In this document: piece after piece, positions 63,740 through 64,000 of the stretch
Position numbering within the stretch: the stretch's first letter is position 1
How the letters are laid out: each line of letters opens with the position of its first letter
Source of the DNA: Methylopila sp. Yamaguchi
Lineage (GTDB): Bacteria; Pseudomonadota; Alphaproteobacteria; Rhizobiales; Methylopilaceae
Length of the DNA: 64,000 bases
Direction of reading: 5' to 3'
NCBI RefSeq assembly: GCF_002897035.1
Contig: NZ_BAUX01000018.1
Location: 1-64,000 of the forward strand
The notes under the pieces: model-generated
What the model was told of the DNA's origin: nothing
What the model saw: only the letters and a program-made list of their open reading frames with translations
The model's database searches: none
Position numbers and translations under genes: made by a program

Positions 63740-64000
63740 TCGCTTTCCAGCCGTTCGGCCAGCGCCGGGCCGGCGCCGAAGTACCGCCGCGACAGCAGGT
63801 CGGACAATCCAGCGAGATCGTCCGCGATCCGCTTCAGGAAAGCCTCGTCGATCTCGGAGGGGTGGCCTGTGGTGAGCCGCGACTGCAGCCGGACCGCGCG
63901 GCGCGACAGCATGTCCAACGTCTCGCCGTGGCGTCGGCCGGGGAGCGCGTCGAGGATTGTCTTGAAGCCGTTGACCTGGAACGCCACGGACCGGGGATTG
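63736..64000 (-). CDS. Alpha-E domain protein (N-terminus cut by the window edge)
   Basis: The C-terminal 87 residues of an all-helical alpha-E protein, read leftward and continuing past base 64000. The frame enters as NPRSVAFQVNGFK, the conserved motif of that family, and ends LAERLESE, overlapping the next gene's start. Alpha-E proteins accompany transglutaminase-like and ATP-grasp proteins in a conserved gene cluster whose product is unknown. The ATP-grasp gene is expected just outside this window. Confidence 0.85.
   Translation of the reverse strand, partial: NPRSVAFQVNGFKTILDALPGRRHGETLDMLSRRAVRLQSRLTTGHPSEIDEAFLKRIADDLAGLSDLLSRRYFGAGPALAERLESE

Overview
The window is a very GC-rich, densely coded chromosomal segment of an alphaproteobacterium, most likely order Hyphomicrobiales (Rhizobiales). 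The evidence is gene content and order: aerobic cobaltochelatase cobS/cobT beside bolA and a J-domain gene; rpmH-rnpA-yidC-engB; secA divergent from a parvulin gene followed by argJ and mutT; a cysG-DUF2849-cysI-cysH-DUF934 run; HWE-type histidine kinases; and a NepR-like anti-sigma factor. The genus cannot be fixed from the sequence alone. I see 56 protein genes (one frameshifted, one cut by the window edge), two tRNA-Arg genes, several promoter- and terminator-like signals and a family of intergenic palindromes. There is no insertion sequence, prophage or CRISPR array.

Layout. 0.1-5.9 kb: a CAP-domain lipoprotein, a large MscS-type channel, and an HWE sensor kinase with a single-domain response regulator. 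6-11.8 kb: a fatty-acid beta-oxidation block (acyl-CoA dehydrogenase, thiolase, an unknown 80-aa protein, FadB-like multifunctional enzyme). 12-21.4 kb: housekeeping genes (secA, parvulin, argJ, mutT, a lone Flp pilin, nifU-like, usp, trpS, PfkB kinase). 21.7-27.7 kb: a dipeptidase, then the assimilatory sulfate reduction/siroheme operon read leftward from an AT-rich control region. 27.9-32.4 kb: an RND efflux pair whose pump gene carries a one-base deletion. 32.5-38.6 kb: a membrane acyltransferase, cytochrome c, polA and asparaginase. 38.7-42.8 kb: small genes (46-aa membrane peptide, NepR-like protein), a polytopic membrane protein, an RTX-repeat protein and a lytic transglycosylase. 42.8-45.9 kb: a three-gene phosphosignalling operon joined by ATGA overlaps. 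45.9-49.1 kb: rpmH operon. 49.3-53 kb: TVP38-type membrane protein, flavin disulfide reductase and sensor kinase. 53.1-58.7 kb: tRNA-Arg(ACG), phytase-like protein, cobT, unknown, cobS, J-domain protein, bolA. 58.7-64 kb: M48 protease, SNase-fold protein, CDF transporter, tRNA-Arg(CCT), cytochrome b561, transglutaminase and an alpha-E protein.

How the genes work together. The dehydrogenase, thiolase and FadB cover the whole beta-oxidation spiral. CysG supplies siroheme to the CysI-type reductase, which receives sulfite from a CysH with the cysteine pattern of an APS reductase. CobS and CobT are the AAA+/VWA part of the cobalt-inserting chelatase of aerobic B12 synthesis. RpmH/RnpA/YidC/EngB are ribosome and envelope biogenesis factors behind a near-consensus promoter.

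The points most worth a second look are: a DNA polymerase I whose 3'-5' exonuclease domain has lost three of its four metal-binding acids; the single-base frameshift in the RND pump; an orphan NepR-like protein next to an otherwise unannotated 46-aa membrane peptide; and the kinase modules, which have no visible DNA-binding output. I see no unmistakable new multi-gene defence or biosynthetic system here.
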